From NCBI GenBank assembly GCA_020726505.1, contig JAHLEZ010000004.1, positions 3,162,001-3,226,000 on the forward strand: a stretch of DNA of 64,000 nucleotides, written 5' to 3'. The translations under genes and the position numbers were made by a program. The notes below the pieces were generated by a model, which was given only the letters and a program-made list of their open reading frames with translations, ran no database searches and was not told where the DNA came from. This document shows, one piece after another, positions 36,468 through 47,814 of this stretch; position 1 is the first letter of the stretch; every line of letters starts with the position of its first letter. The stretch is from Leptodontidium sp. MPI-SDFR-AT-0119. Lineage: Eukaryota > Ascomycota > Leotiomycetes > Helotiales > Leptodontidiaceae.

Positions 36468-37046
36468 GTATCTTCTATAAAATTAATATTAAGACGTCTT
36501 AGTTCTTCTTTTAAACTTATTTCTATAAAAGTTACTTCGTTTACTTTTTTATCTTAGGCTTTCTTATTACCCGCGGTCCTTTTTACTTCCTTAGAGTACT
36601 TTATTGCCTCCTTTATATAACCTGCCGTAATCTTCTTACGCCTAAGGGATTCGTAAGACTTAATACTTAAGGTAATCTACCTCTTTCTTTAGACTTGAGC
36701 TTTTACTAAAGTATATTAAGATCTTCCGCTGTCAGTTCTCGCCTCTGAGTTTAAATAATATCCGGACTAAGACTGAGTTATTAATACTTTTAACGACGCC
36801 TTAAGTCAGTAGTGAGTTTACCGACTTCTTAAGTCTGTGATAAGTTTTACGACGTCTTAGGTCCGCGACGAGTTTAGCGACTTCTTAAGTCCGCGACAAG
36901 TTTAACGACTTCTTAAGTCCGCGACGAGTTTAACGACTTCTTAAGTCTAAGGGTTAAGGTGAAAGAATTTTTTAAGAAATTAATATATAATAAAAGGTAA
37001 GCTTATTTATAAAATCGAGTCTTTCACAGATTCTATTCTTACTACT
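36468..37046 (-). pseudogene. Degraded Lys/Glu-rich coding fragment (right half)
   Basis: On the minus strand from about 36715 to 36470 one frame reads as a long helical, charged stretch: KSYESLRRKKITAGYIKEAI, KYSKEVKRTAGNKKA-DKKVNEVTF, then EELRRLNINFIED. It ends at the gypsy insertion point (GTAT). No family recognised. A 28-bp minisatellite at 36793-36951 lies upstream in the same strand sense. It is the partner of 24801-25357. Confidence 0.35.
36793..36951. repeat. 28-bp minisatellite, about 5.6 copies
   Basis: Five exact-length units of 28 bases (consensus start ACGACTTCTTAAGTCCGCGA, then CGAGTTTA) plus a partial sixth. Later units are nearly identical and the first two are more diverged. 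The unit length is not a multiple of three, so this is not a protein repeat. Confidence 0.85.
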
Positions 37047-37049
37047 TCT

Positions 37050-37681
37050 CCCGCCTATTTATTATTGTTAAATGAATCTAATATAAGATTTATTTAATTC
37101 CTTATATAACCTATTAGCGTGGATTTGCCGAGGCTATAAGATTTATTTAATTAGATTTATTTGTTAGGGTTACGTCTAAATAAGCTCGGATAAGGCTCAA
37201 ATTCGAGTATAAGTTAGCCCTAATATATACGACACTAGCCCCGTCGAAACTTTCACTAGAACCTTATTATTAAGTGAGTTTTGCGAGGAGATAGTAGTCG
37301 TCGTCGATTTTTAATAAGGGAAGTAAATATATAAGTCAAGTTAACTAAAATGTGGTTCTTAAGTATAAAATAAGTATAAAAGTATAAAAGTATAAAAGCA
37401 GAGATTATAGCCAGCTATATTACGTATAAGTTTAAATTATAAGTGCTAAACACGTAAGGGCAGTAAGACGCGTAAAGAGAGTAAGAAAAGGGGAGATATT
37501 ATTTAAATAATTTAAAGAAAGAGTTAAGTTATAGATTTATTTGTTTATTTACTAGTATTTAAAGTAGTAGTATATAGCGTATATTAATATGCCGTGTTAC
37601 TTAGCCAGATTTCCTACTATTTAAGCGGTTCTAATGGCTATAATATAACTAAGGAAGTACGAGAGCGGATTTTAAAAGAAG
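37050..37681. repeat. Direct repeat A, copy 2 (LTR-like)
   Basis: Second copy of the sequence at 24160-24800, same orientation, starting TGTTAAATGAATCTAATATA at 37076 and ending GCGGATTTTAAAAGAAG. The next ~2 kb is a DUF3505-like remnant, while copy 1 is preceded by a copia Gag remnant. Confidence 0.75.
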
Positions 37682-37689
37682 TAAACCAG

Positions 37690-39633
37690 ATTAAAGGGTT
37701 GATTTTATGTCGAGCAGAGTTAGATAAGTTGCTAATCCCTGTTAGTTTAACTTAACCCCCGATTCCCGAATTAAGGAGACCTAAGACAGATGGAAAAGGA
37801 TGCCTATTTGCCTTATGTCGTTATATTAATTACTAGCGTTAAGTTATTTAAAAACATTTTAGAGAATAGTATAATTAAGTAAATAAGAGGAAGAGAGGGC
37901 GTTAATATGCCGGCTAAGAGGTACAAGTGCTATAGATTTTAGTCTATTATTAGTAGTTTTTCCCTAAAGGTTCTAGTTTTATATTTTTCGAGGTTTAAGT
38001 AGAGGGATCTAGCCCCGCTATACCGTCCGGAGACGTTAATTTGGAGGCCATTAAGAAACAATTAAACTAGGAGATGTAACAAGCCGATAAGGAACAGCGT
38101 TGTTAAATTAATAAGCTAGAGGAATCCTAAGAACTAAATTTATAGTTATATCGCATAAGTTAAGTTAAGTATTTAAAAGGGTATAACCGGGAAGAATTAC
38201 GAGTATTAGTTGCCCCCGTTACGGACGACGAGCTAGAGTTAGAAGTGTTATACTAAGTATTTAATTAGTTAATTTAAGACGTATAATATTATTGTGTTCG
38301 GCAAGTAGTAAGGTTAGAGGTATTATTTAAAGCGAATAAAAAGGAGGTGGATAAAGAAGTCTAAATGCCGTTTAATAGTTAAATAAATATTACTACCGTG
38401 ATATAATATACGGAGGTATATTAGTAATTAATGTGTTATATATTCTAGTCTAGAGATATTAAGCCTAAGAAGCGGCCGGCGTACGAGTTAACGGAGAGGC
38501 AGTAAATAGTTATTAATGACGTATGAACGAACGTTAAGGAATTTATATAATAAAAAGAGGCCTAAGAGGGGGATTTAAGAAGAGGGGAAGAGGAGGAATT
38601 AGACGAGGAGATTAAGTAAATAGGCCGGATTTAACAGTAGATTTTGCGGTTATAAATTACGTTATTAAACTAATTATTATAAGACGACGAGTATAAGAGT
38701 ATATTAATTAGTAAGTTAACTATTTTAAGAATACAGGAAGACAATAGGTAGTTAAATACTAAGGATTACACGCCTAAATATTCGGCCGTGATTAAGTTAG
38801 CCCAGTTAATAGTAGTTCAAGAGGCGTACGAGCGGCGACGGGAGGCCATTATATAATACTAAGAGCGTGGTTTAAGTCTAGAGGTAACTAAGGAGAGAGT
38901 ATTAAGTTATTACGTTTTGACTTAAGGTTTAGTTCGTTCGTTTATGACTATAGCCCACGATAGCAAAGATCTTAAGCCTATATAGTAGTTATACTATAAT
39001 CGGTCGTATAGTTTTAAAATTTAATATACTATTACTACTAAAGGGAAGATTTAGTAAATTAGGGATGATATTTTATATCCTAAGATCCGGTTTAATATAA
39101 GTCAATTCCGGGGTATAATTTATAAGTTAGTTAGGGAGGCAAGAGAGGAGTTATTTAAGAAGTTAATAGTAGTTATAATAAGTAGAGACGGCGAAGTAAA
39201 TGTGAAGCAAGTGCCACCGATTTATTAGGACAGAATAGTAGACTAGCCGTCTGAGACTTAAGTGGGGTAGTCGTTTTTAAACGACGAGCGGAATTAGTTC
39301 ACAGTATATAAGTAGTAGTAATTATACGAGAGGATATATAAGGAGGAGCAATTAAGAGGGCAGTTTATAGATAGTGCGGGGAGGCTAAAGAGGGAAGTTG
39401 TAGCCGCGTATTAACGCCACGTAAAGCGGTTCTAGGAGTTATTATAGGTTTTAATATATTTATACGGTAGTTAGCTAGCTAAAGTACTAGAGTTATTAGG
39501 AATGCGGTAGAAGAACACGGCGTACGGTAGCGTACGGAACATTTTTATTAAAGAGGGTTTAGTTACGTTCGTGGCCACGTATTATAAGAGGTATTAGAGT
39601 AGTAGAAATATTAAGATCGTGTACTAGTATTTA
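37690..39633 (+). pseudogene. DUF3505/OrsD-like remnant, N-terminal and central parts
   Basis: Read through RIP stops this gives the most complete copy of the family in the window. Order: a finger-like N terminus (KGCLFALCRYINY..VI-KHFREWYN-VNKRKRGR, about 37797-37920); PKGSSFIFFEV (about 37965-37998); a charged coiled-coil part; KPKKRPAYELTERQ (about 38463-38505); LRIQEDNR-LNTKDYTPKYSAVIKLAQL (about 38726-38810); VVQEAYERRREAII; SYYVLT-GLVRSFMTMAHDS (about 38905-38960); a Trp-rich central block ending GKI--IRDDILYPKIRF (about 39040-39095); and YGSVRNIFIKEGLVTFVATYYKRY (about 39520-39592). This order and wording are those of DUF3505/OrsD-like proteins. It is cut at 39634 by the LTR of a gypsy element, just where the next conserved block (YLPREV..LLVYYLWL in relatives) would begin. 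Confidence 0.68.
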
Positions 39634-39935
39634 TGTTACGGCTGGCCAAAGGTTGTTACTACGAGTGGACTTAAGCTTTGTATTTGGACCTAAGGCTACG
39701 CTCAGAATCGAGAAGAAAAGACAAGGAGAAAAGGAGAGCTCCCTGTAAGGGAGGGCTCGAGTATATATATATAAAGGACCCTCCTAATAGGGCCTAGCGT
39801 AGTCGAGTGCCATTCACGTCAACATGTCGCAGGCTCGCCACTTAGTCTTCCCTATTAGGCTTAACGCCGTCGTATAGCTAGCGATACTACGAGCCCGTGT
39901 CAGTTAGAATACGAGGCGTATCGTAAGTCGTAATA
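39634..39935 (-). repeat. LTR of the truncated gypsy element
   Basis: Ends TGTTACGRC / GYCGTAAYA are inverted. It contains a TATA-like tatatatatataaa near 39755-39768. Less A+T-rich than the coding part. Confidence 0.7.
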
Positions 39936-39949
39936 TTACCCCCCCCTCT

Positions 39950-41570
39950 TAAAAAACTGCGTCCGCGCAGTTATAACTATAACTATATCGTCTTTTAAGT
40001 CGTTATAGTCGTCGATACTAGCGTTATAAGCCTCTAGCCACTTTAGGAGAGCTCTTGGCGGGCCTTTAGTATTAAGATACTTTAGATAAAACCTCTTAAT
40101 TATATATAGAGCTATTATAGCGTCTAAACATAAGTACTACTCTAGGTCTTTGTCGGCGCCTAGCCACTTAATATAATAGAATAACTTATTTCGTATGACT
40201 TTAGAATTAAGGATACTTTTAATTTCTCACTTATTTTACTTAAGTAATAACTAAATAAGTGCCGGCGTAGCTCTGGCTTATCCCGGCAAAGGGTTATCGA
40301 CGTACTTACGGAGTAAGTACGAGTAGAAGACAAGGTAAATTAATTAGTCCTCTAGTAACTCTACTCTTTAACTCTCTCCTTCCTTAGCGATTACCTTAAC
40401 TGGGCCGTACTACTTATTAAACAACTTCTTAGAGGGTTAGTTGACGTTCTAGTTCTAAGTGTCGACTAGTATTAAGTCGCTAACGTCCTAATTAACGGCG
40501 CGTCGCCTACAGTTCGCTAGTCGTTTTATTTTCTTTTATTAGTCCTTTAAAGACGACTATACGACTTCTATAACTTCCTTTATTTATAAGGTTACTTATA
40601 AAGCCTCCTCGCGATTGAGTTTCTCTATTACTATAACCGGCGGCTCTAAGTTAATTAAGTCCTAAGAAGTCCTTAGCTTAACGCCGTTAAGTAATTAAAA
40701 GGGAAACAGGCGGCCTAAGGACTTATATAGTAACGTTAATTAAGTGATATCTATAATTAGTAAAAGGTCGCTTTAATTGTCTTAGTAATAGTAGTAAAAG
40801 GGACGAAGCTGTTATTTAATATATTAGTTCGTTACTTCTATTTAACTGTCGACGTTCGAGTTATACGCCATCGTTAACTTTACCTTAGTCCTAAAGATAC
40901 GATAGTACTCTTTCTAAAAGGAGAAGACAAACTGAAGTCCGCGGTCTGAGACAATAAAGTCCGGTATACTAAAGTGTCGAGTCTAATAAATAAAGAAGAG
41001 AGTAATTATACCTTTCGCCGTAATTATATTATTATAAGGTATTAAGACTAGTTTCTTAGATAAGCGGTTAACGATAATTATAACGAAGTTATAATTATAC
41101 TTGTCTAATAATAACTTCGTGAAATCTATTGTGAGGTATTAATATAGTCGAGCGGGGATTAATAGGGGGTGTAAGAAACTAGGAGTCTTATCTCTTTTAG
41201 CCTTTTACTGGGAGTAACTATAATTCGTTATATATTAAGTTACGTCTATAGAGAGGCTATTCTAATAGTATTTACGGCTTAGTAATACCTTTATCTTCTT
41301 GATCCCCGCGTGTACTATTAATAACTAAGAATATATATAACAGATAAGTGTCGTGTGAAGCTTTAGCGGCTCTAAAGACACTTTTAGGCGTCCTTAGAAA
41401 AGTAACTTATCGTTTATTAACTCGTAATCTAATAACTATTCTTTAGCTTTTTATTAGAGAGGCTTTAGCGAAGGCGAAGACTTATTAGTTACGAGTACTT
41501 AATTAATAATATTGTATTCCGCGGCTTAGTTTATACACGTAAACAGGGTTAGGCTTAGAAACAGTTAGGT
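39950..41570 (-). pseudogene. Integrase and chromodomain remnant of the truncated gypsy element
   Basis: On the minus strand, read through stops: SWLLIVHAGIKKIKVLLSRKYYW (zinc-binding and entry region, about 41330-41260); YLTIDFTKLLLDKYNYNFVIIIVNRLSKK (integrase core with the first Asp, about 41130-41040); and VYRTLLS-TADF. Next come KRLANCRRRAVN (about 40510) and LVDTWNWNVN-PSKKLFNK-YGPVKVIAK (about 40470-40390). The C-terminal chromodomain reads EIESILDSKVIRKKLFYYIKWLGAD (about 40230-40160), which targets integration through histone marks in relatives. Stops are numerous, so it is inactive. Confidence 0.75.
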
Positions 41571-41751
41571 GTTTAAAAAGTTAAATTTAAAATTAAAATT
41601 TAAAAAGGGTTTAAAATATAAATTATTTCTAAGTTATAAAAAATTATTTCATAAATATTAATATTATTTAAGTATTTATTAATAAAATAATTTTATGAAA
41701 AACGAATGACAAAATCCTTGTTATCAAAATTTCAGATCTTAAAGTTTTTTT

Positions 41752-42515
41752 TAAGATGACAAATACTTTGTCACTCGAAAGCTTTCCCCCCTTATTAACT
41801 AGAATGACATAAATATTGTTATTTTAATTTTTTTAATAATATTTTATTAAAATAACAGATATTTTGTCACTAGAATGACATAAATATTGTCATTTTAACT
41901 TTTTTAATAATATTTTATTAGAATGACAGATATTTTGTCACTCGAAAGCTTTCCCCCCTTATTAACTAGAATGACATAAATATTGTCATTTCAACTTTTT
42001 TAATGATATTTTATTAAAATGACAGATACTTTGTCACTCAAAAGCTTCTCCCCCCTTATTAACTAAAATGACATAAATATTATTATTACAACTTTTTTAA
42101 TAATATTTTATTAAAATAATAGATACTTTGTTACTCGAAAGCTTTCCCCCTTTATTAACTAGAATAACATAAATATTGTCATTTTAACTTTTTTAATAAT
42201 ATTTTATTAGAATAATAGATATTTTGTCATTCGAAAGCTTTCCCCCCTTATTAACTAAAATGACATAAATATTATCATTTCAACTTTTTTAATAATATTT
42301 TATTAGAATGACAGATATTTTATTACTCGAAAGCTTTCTTTTTTTATTACTTAAAGTAATCTAAATATTATTTTTTTAAACTCTTATAATAGTAATTCCT
42401 AATATTTTACTAGAATAATATAAATATTATTATTTAAGTATTATTAATAATAACCTTAATATTAAGATAATAAATATTTTATTATTCGAACTATTATTAT
42501 TTTCCTTTAATTAAT
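41752..42515. repeat. ~96-bp minisatellite with two palindromes per unit
   Basis: About eight units, one shortened by loss of the CGAAAGCTTTCCCCCC part. The consensus unit starts CACTCGAAAGCTTTCCCCCC and includes two short inverted repeats: TGACA-taaatat-TGTCA and TGACA-gatattt-TGTCA. Units diverge by transitions, more so toward the right end. No coding capacity. Confidence 0.85.
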
Positions 42516-42589
42516 AACCTTAATTACTTTATGATTTCTATTTATCTTAAAATTAGACAAATTATTAACTTTTAATATTCTGCGTGTCG

Positions 42590-44020
42590 GTGATTCTGCA
42601 TTAGGAAACCGGGATTTCCTGAACAGGGAATCTCTCGCCTAAAGGCATGGCTGCTCTAGCGCTCATGCTACTCTGAGACGGCCGGAACGAGTGGTCGCGA
42701 TCCTTGCTAGCTCTCTTGGAGACCCCACCTCGTGTATAAATCCAGTGCTGTTTCCAACTTCACCTTCTCTCGTCCTTCACTAAGTTTCCAATGCGCTAGC
42801 TAAATGCCACCCTCGCCGTTAGTCCTTCGCGATCATCCCATGGCTCACGAGCCCGGCCCTATCACCTGCACCACGCCTCAAATTTCCCTCACTAGGCCAG
42901 GCCTGCGCTCTAATTAGCTAGTGCTCTTTGTAAGTGCCCCTTAATGTTCTCTCGTTGGCGTCACCGTCAAGAATCTGCCTTGTACTAACTTTACTCTAAC
43001 CTAAATCGTTTCGGAGCTGCCGATGCTCTGCGACGCGTACACTAATGCGGCAGTGCTTCCCGTTCACTTAGAATAGATCCACGGTAAATGATGGCAAGCC
43101 ACTCTTTGTGAGTATAGTATTCTTCACCGCTACTGCCTCCTCCCCTCTAGGAATTACTTGTGTGTCTAGTACCTACTAGATTTTACGAAGGTCTCACTCT
43201 TTGTCAGGGTTCAGGAGTGCCCTAAGTAGGAAGGAGAGGGCCTAAGGACAGGCGACACTTTTCCGTTCAGTAACGCTTTGGGGACGGAAAACTTAAGCTC
43301 AGGTGAATGACGCGGCGATATTAGGGGGAGGGGGCTATTAGAGCGAGACCAGCCAAGTTAGCTACGCATATAATTACCCAGCAGATTTTAGGAAGGTCTA
43401 GAGTACCCCTTGATTTCTATATTTGGCAAACACTTCCCGAGTTAGAGACTCGAAGGATCTTAGAGTACTCAGCTTACGTATTAGTGTCTAGGCATGGCGT
43501 AGGTGACGCAGCAAGCAGCTGGAATAGTCCAGGGGTAAGCTAGCTAAGCTAGTATCGAGAGGGTCTTTTCGGAGCAACACGCTTTCTTGTTAGCTGAGAT
43601 ACTCCAGGGAAGGTTTTAAGGGGTCTCTAATGCCTAGTTTTCCCCTTACAGTATTATAGGTTACTCAAATAGGGCAAGTCCTTTCGGATCTGTGGAAAGG
43701 CATTACACAGTATAACGACGAATAATCCGCTTTGGCGACCCTTAGATGCTTTTTATGAGAGATACTAAACACTAACGCTCTAAATACGAAGCAGACTCTC
43801 GGAATGGACTTCTTATTAGTCTATCGGTAGTACTAGCCCTCCCAGCGATCGAGTCATGGATTTAAGGCCCGAAAACGCAAGGGTGGGGCATTCTCACGGA
43901 AAGGATAGTAGTGAGGGAATAGAGCAGTAGAGAAGGACGGCAGATGTAGCCTATAAAGCAGGTCCTGGGAGTGCGTAGGTTAAGAGCTCTATAAAAGCCT
44001 CCGATCCTCCTCTTTAATAT
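42590..44020. other. Moderate-GC sequence, no gene recognised
   Basis: Composition jumps back to near-balanced at about 42590. A TATA-like gtgtataaatcc (about 42733) lies ~70 bases before an ATG at 42805 that opens 37 codons (MPPSPLVLRDHPMAHEPGP...), then stops. Later parts contain short open stretches without recognisable motifs. Likely an eroded gene, but nothing can be named. Confidence 0.35.
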
Positions 44021-44029
44021 CTAACCAAT

Positions 44030-45494
44030 TTGTATTCTTTATTTAGTAATCGGATTTCAAAATTACTCTACTCTATTTACTCTGTTCTTAACATAGTCGC
44101 CTTTACTTTTGTTTATTATAATCTAAAACCATCAAAAATTAACATTCAGAAACCTTCCTCCAAACCTAGCAAGAACTTGGCGATCGACTCGAGCAGCGTA
44201 CCTATTAAAGCGCTCCTAACGTTAGAAGGAGCGGCAGGCGAGAATAACTAGTGTCAAAAGGTTATTAGAGATAGCGTGGCCACAATCCAAGGTGTACAGG
44301 TTTATAGGGATAATGTAGTAAGAACTCAAGGTATGTGTTCAGATTGTCTTATTATAGTTACTATACTAATCTAATTATAAAGTAGCCTTAATAAGAGAGA
44401 GGGATGGGTTCGAGAATAATATCGATTATGAATTTCTATCTTTAACACGGTTACTCTCTTTAAACTACAAGCTCGAATCGGCGGAAGAGCGACCGGCCGT
44501 AGAGAGCACTGTAGGACAGGGTAACAATCAAACTCTGGATGACTGTCTTCTTGGATCTCGTGGATCTCGAGCTGGTAGTACTTATAGTAAGCGAGCTAAG
44601 TTCCTTAAGTAAATACATAGAATATTTGTTCACGAGATCATAGATGACATAATAACATTATATTCCGATGACGAGTCGGAGGAAGATAATAATTTCGGTC
44701 CCGGACATACTCGTTACACTAGGGAAGGTGGGCACTTAGGCTATAATACTTGTAATATGGAATATCCACCTATAATTTCCATTCGCGCAACCTACGAGCA
44801 TAGGGAAGGTAGTATCAGTAACGATGAAAGTATGTTTCACTAAACTATAAAACGATAGAGGTCTAATATTCCTCCCTTCGTCTCCGCCTCACCTGATTCT
44901 ATCTCGTCGCTACTTCCTCGTAATAAAGATGAGGAAGGCAGCAGGGAACTTATTAGCTATCCCGGCAAGGCAAAAGCCGACGACATTTGCTCTAAGCGGC
45001 GGAAGGTTTCCACTCTATAAGGCCGTTGGACAGCCTCCTTTAATAACCCGTCGCAACTATCTCTGTCAGTATTAGACGGTAAGGAGGATAGTGAAGAGGA
45101 TAATAGGACGCTTGGCACTTCTCTCGACGCCAGACTTACTAACTCTATTAGAAGTACCCCCGCCTTTAAAGTCACTTCTCCAACAGAACTTGAAGTCTGC
45201 CTAGTGCTTACTGATGTCGACCCGGATTAGGACGTCCGTGTTATTATTAGTAAGGAGGATCTTGATAGTGTTTCGTATTACTTAGTGGATTGGCACCTCA
45301 CATTACTTCTTGTGCACTCACTGGGTTATGCAAAGGAGTTAGTAAATGAGTTCGAGGCCCGCATTCGAGCACAACGCGGGGTCAAGCGAGGCGGACTAAG
45401 ATTGAATACTAGACAGAAAGCGAGTGTGGAAGCCAAAGCCTTGAGTGGCCAGCAAGGGAAGAAACGTCGAGGTCGGCCGCGGAAGCAAACGTAG
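44030..45494 (+). pseudogene. Eroded nuclear protein ending in an AT-hook
   Basis: From about 44400 to 45494 one frame runs for about 365 codons with only five stops. It contains acidic and polar stretches (LYSDDESEEDNNFGPG, KEDSEEDNRTLG), a basic KRRKVS patch and a C terminus GKKRRGRPRKQT, a canonical AT-hook (core RGRPRK) at the extreme end. AT-hooks bind the minor groove of A+T-rich DNA. The middle (VRVIISKEDLDSVSYYLVDW) is unassigned. An upstream ORF (44030-44251, other frame) could be an earlier exon. The frame carries far fewer stops than the retroelements, so this is lightly mutated. No known family recognised beyond the hook. Confidence 0.5.
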
Positions 45495-45629
45495 AGGAGA
45501 AGCCTTATCTAGTACATCTTTAGCAACTATTTGTCTCAGTTTATATAATTTATTTAGTTACAGTCCTGTAATCGTTTATTAGTTCTCCTTTCTCATTACT
45601 CCGTTTTGTATATTCCAAATCCTCGTAGG

Positions 45630-46170
45630 CCTAAATGGCCCTAACCGTAAGTTGTTTACGATCTATGCTACTATTGTAGAAACTGTCTCAGCACCGCTTG
45701 CCGCGCTAATGAACGGTTCTATGCGCGAGGTAATAGATAGTGTTACGCTACTGGAGGAAATCGAGAACAAGCCTTTATTATATTCTGCGAATATGCCTAT
45801 ATAGGGGACAATATATTAGCACAATAGTAGGCTGTGCTCGTTAGCTCTAACTTCGATATAGGAGAGTCACTTACACCTGCGAGATATTATGCGGAAGATA
45901 CCTTTGCGACTTCCAAGAATAAGAAGAAGGGCGGTTTTAAGTTCCTGGTTTCAATGAGCTTGAAGAATCTTGTGGATAATACAGCTATAAAATACCCTAC
46001 GCAGAAATTTTAGGGCGAATTCCAACGTCACGCGTATTTTATAGTTAGCCCAAAGTTTCGACCACGCGAACATCTAGTAGAATGTGAAGACAATAGTAGA
46101 TTCAATCGCAACACGACTGCCTAGACCTACTAAGATCTCTATATAAATCTTGCGATACATCGCCGCGGAC
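45630..46170 (+). pseudogene. BTB/POZ-domain protein, broken by frameshift and stops
   Basis: A plus-strand reading gives KLFTIYATIVETVSAPLAAL and MNGSMREVIDSVTLLEEIE (about 45649-45755). After a one-base frame change come EQAFIIFCEYAYIGDN (about 45758-45805), which is the diagnostic BTB segment (FxxFCEYAYTGDY in fungal relatives). Then, again in the first frame, come ARYYAEDTFATSKNKKKG and F-GEFQRHAYFIVSPKFRPREHLVECEDNS (about 46003-46100), typical of the region after the BTB domain in ascomycete proteins. The C-terminal part dissolves after about 46150. BTB proteins often act as adaptors for CUL3 ubiquitin ligases; this copy cannot be functional. Confidence 0.6.
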
Positions 46171-46570
46171 ACTGAACTACCACTACTAGGCAATTGTGTA
46201 GGAGATCGTGCTGTATTGTCAGCATTGATATATCCGGTTCCCTAGGCATTGGCGAGAGTCCTGTTAGTAACGATATATTTAGTTCCTCGAAACTCTGCAG
46301 TAGCCGAATTTGCTTGAGCTCTTACTAATGCCTAGGGAATTAGACATGTCAATACTAGTAGAGCTTTAAAAAGTGCAACCTACGTAAATAGCCGGCGTAG
46401 ATATATATAGAAGTTAGGCGGGCGAAACTCATAGCACAGGGTTGTGGCAGATGATTTGATTTAGTTATGATATTGCGCTTAGATTAATTTGCGCAGATTG
46501 GGTTTTTAAACGTGGTAAATACGGCATAGATGGTTCGACGAAAACTAACTAGAGGCCACGTGATGACACG

Positions 46571-46580
46571 TATATAAAAA
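46571..46580 (+). promoter_or_regulatory. TATA-like box upstream of the eroded gene at 46.7-47.3 kb
   Basis: Sequence acgTATATAAAAAccg in an otherwise balanced stretch after a CACGTGATG motif (about 46558). Could have driven the plus-strand relic that follows. Confidence 0.3.
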
Positions 46581-46729
46581 CCGATTCCCCAGAATCAGGC
46601 AGTGTCACTGAGAAGTCCGCCGTAGAGACCTTTAATCTAAAGTCAACTGTTTTTTTATACTTATGTCAAAGTAGTTTTAGTAATATACGTAATAATATAT
46701 AAACTTATAAATACAAACTATGGCATTTA

Positions 46730-47265
46730 CCAAATGCGCTGCCTTTTATTAGCTAGTTTAGTATCGTCTAATCTCATTTATTGGCCATGATCGGTTGTGG
46801 TCATTCGAACGTTGTGCTGTGATAAATTTCTCTATCAAACATTTCAATCTACTGATATTCCACAGGACAGGATAGGATGAGGTTAATAGAGATAATTGGG
46901 AATATTCTAGTAGTAATCACTATTATCTTATACCTTTAGGGGAGATAGTTGCCACTGATTAGGAACGTATCAGAGAGCTTTACAGCAGCATTCCTCCTCC
47001 GAAGAAGCAATTTCATGGACTAAAGAGGCTGTATTTAAAGGAGTCCTTAAGACGCTGCCAGGACTAGACACAAGAAGTAATCCAGGCTTTGACTACTGCT
47101 GGCGTTCTGTAAACCACAAGTAATACCGCACCTACTAATATAGACGAGTACTGGACTTGGAGTGGAGAGCATAATTAGTACTCTCACGACAAATGGCGAC
47201 GAAACTTATGAATGGGCAGGCGAGTAGCCGTTATCTAAGGGAAAGGGTAGGGCGCGATAGGTGAG
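46730..47265 (+). pseudogene. Eroded protein of unknown function with a Tyr-Trp-rich tail
   Basis: A frame starting near an ATG at 46721 becomes protein-like from about 46930: IVATD-ERIRELYSSIPPPK, KQFHGLKRLYLKESLRRCQD and VIQALTTAGVL. Next comes TNIDEYWTWSGEHN (about 47140-47180), then after one lost base NGDETYEWAGE-PLSKGKGRAR (about 47192-47260). The last part resembles a short C-terminal motif common in uncharacterised ascomycete proteins (YWxWSxEHxxYYHxNGDGTYxW). A frameshift and several stops show it is dead. Function unknown. Confidence 0.4.
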
Positions 47266-47814
47266 AGGACGGGCATGAGAATCGAGCTTATATGATTACC
47301 GAGGGGCTAAAATAACAAGTGGGATCTCAATGCAAATGGATTTAGATATAGAAGTGTCTATTTCTATCATAGCTTCCCTGATCTACAATTGTACTTGACA
47401 CATTATAGAACGTGCACGAAGGATTAGCCTCATTTTAAAGACGCTAGCACGAAATCTTTTATCTAGATAGACACTAAAGAGTCCTAAGACGGCCAACTAT
47501 CCTAGGGCAGATGGACCGGGACAGATGTAAATCAGGGATCGCTGCCTTAGCACCCCTACCATGAGAACGTTAAGCATTGACTACAATGCCCAAAGTCATA
47601 ACCACAATTCCCTTTGTATTGTCTATTATTAAACTATCTTGACCTCCTTAAACCGCACTACACCTCTTTCCTAACTATCCGAAAGCTCCTTTACTCAAAA
47701 ATCCTTCATATCTCCCTATATATCTCCCTATGCCTACTAGGGCAACTGTGGTGTAGCTTCTGGCTTAGAAAACCTAACGTTTTCTGGATACTCAGAATCG
47801 TATAGTAGACTAGA

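Larger units (their letters stand above)
39634..41580 (-). mobile_element. 5'-truncated Ty3/gypsy element with chromodomain
   Basis: A ~302-bp LTR at 39634-39935 (TGTTACGGCTGG ... GTCGTAATA) is followed on its right by a purine tract on the minus strand (AAGAGGGGGGGTAA). The element therefore runs right to left and this is its 3' LTR. Inside, minus-strand integrase and chromodomain coding is visible, ending about 41.58 kb. Reverse transcriptase, protease, Gag and the 5' LTR are missing. No second LTR copy exists in the window. It inserted into the DUF3505-like remnant. Confidence 0.8.

Noticed and set aside
5204..41580. A Starship-type giant element (DUF3435 captain)
   Set aside because: No tyrosine-recombinase captain motif was seen; the blocks are explained by separate hAT, gypsy and copia insertions with their own target duplications.
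41752..42515. CRISPR-like array
   Set aside because: Units are contiguous tandem repeats without unique spacers, and the organism is a fungus; it is a minisatellite.
47614..47805. 63-codon plus-strand ORF with hydrophobic composition
   Set aside because: Pyrimidine-rich low-complexity bias explains the Leu/Tyr/Ser run; no supporting context.
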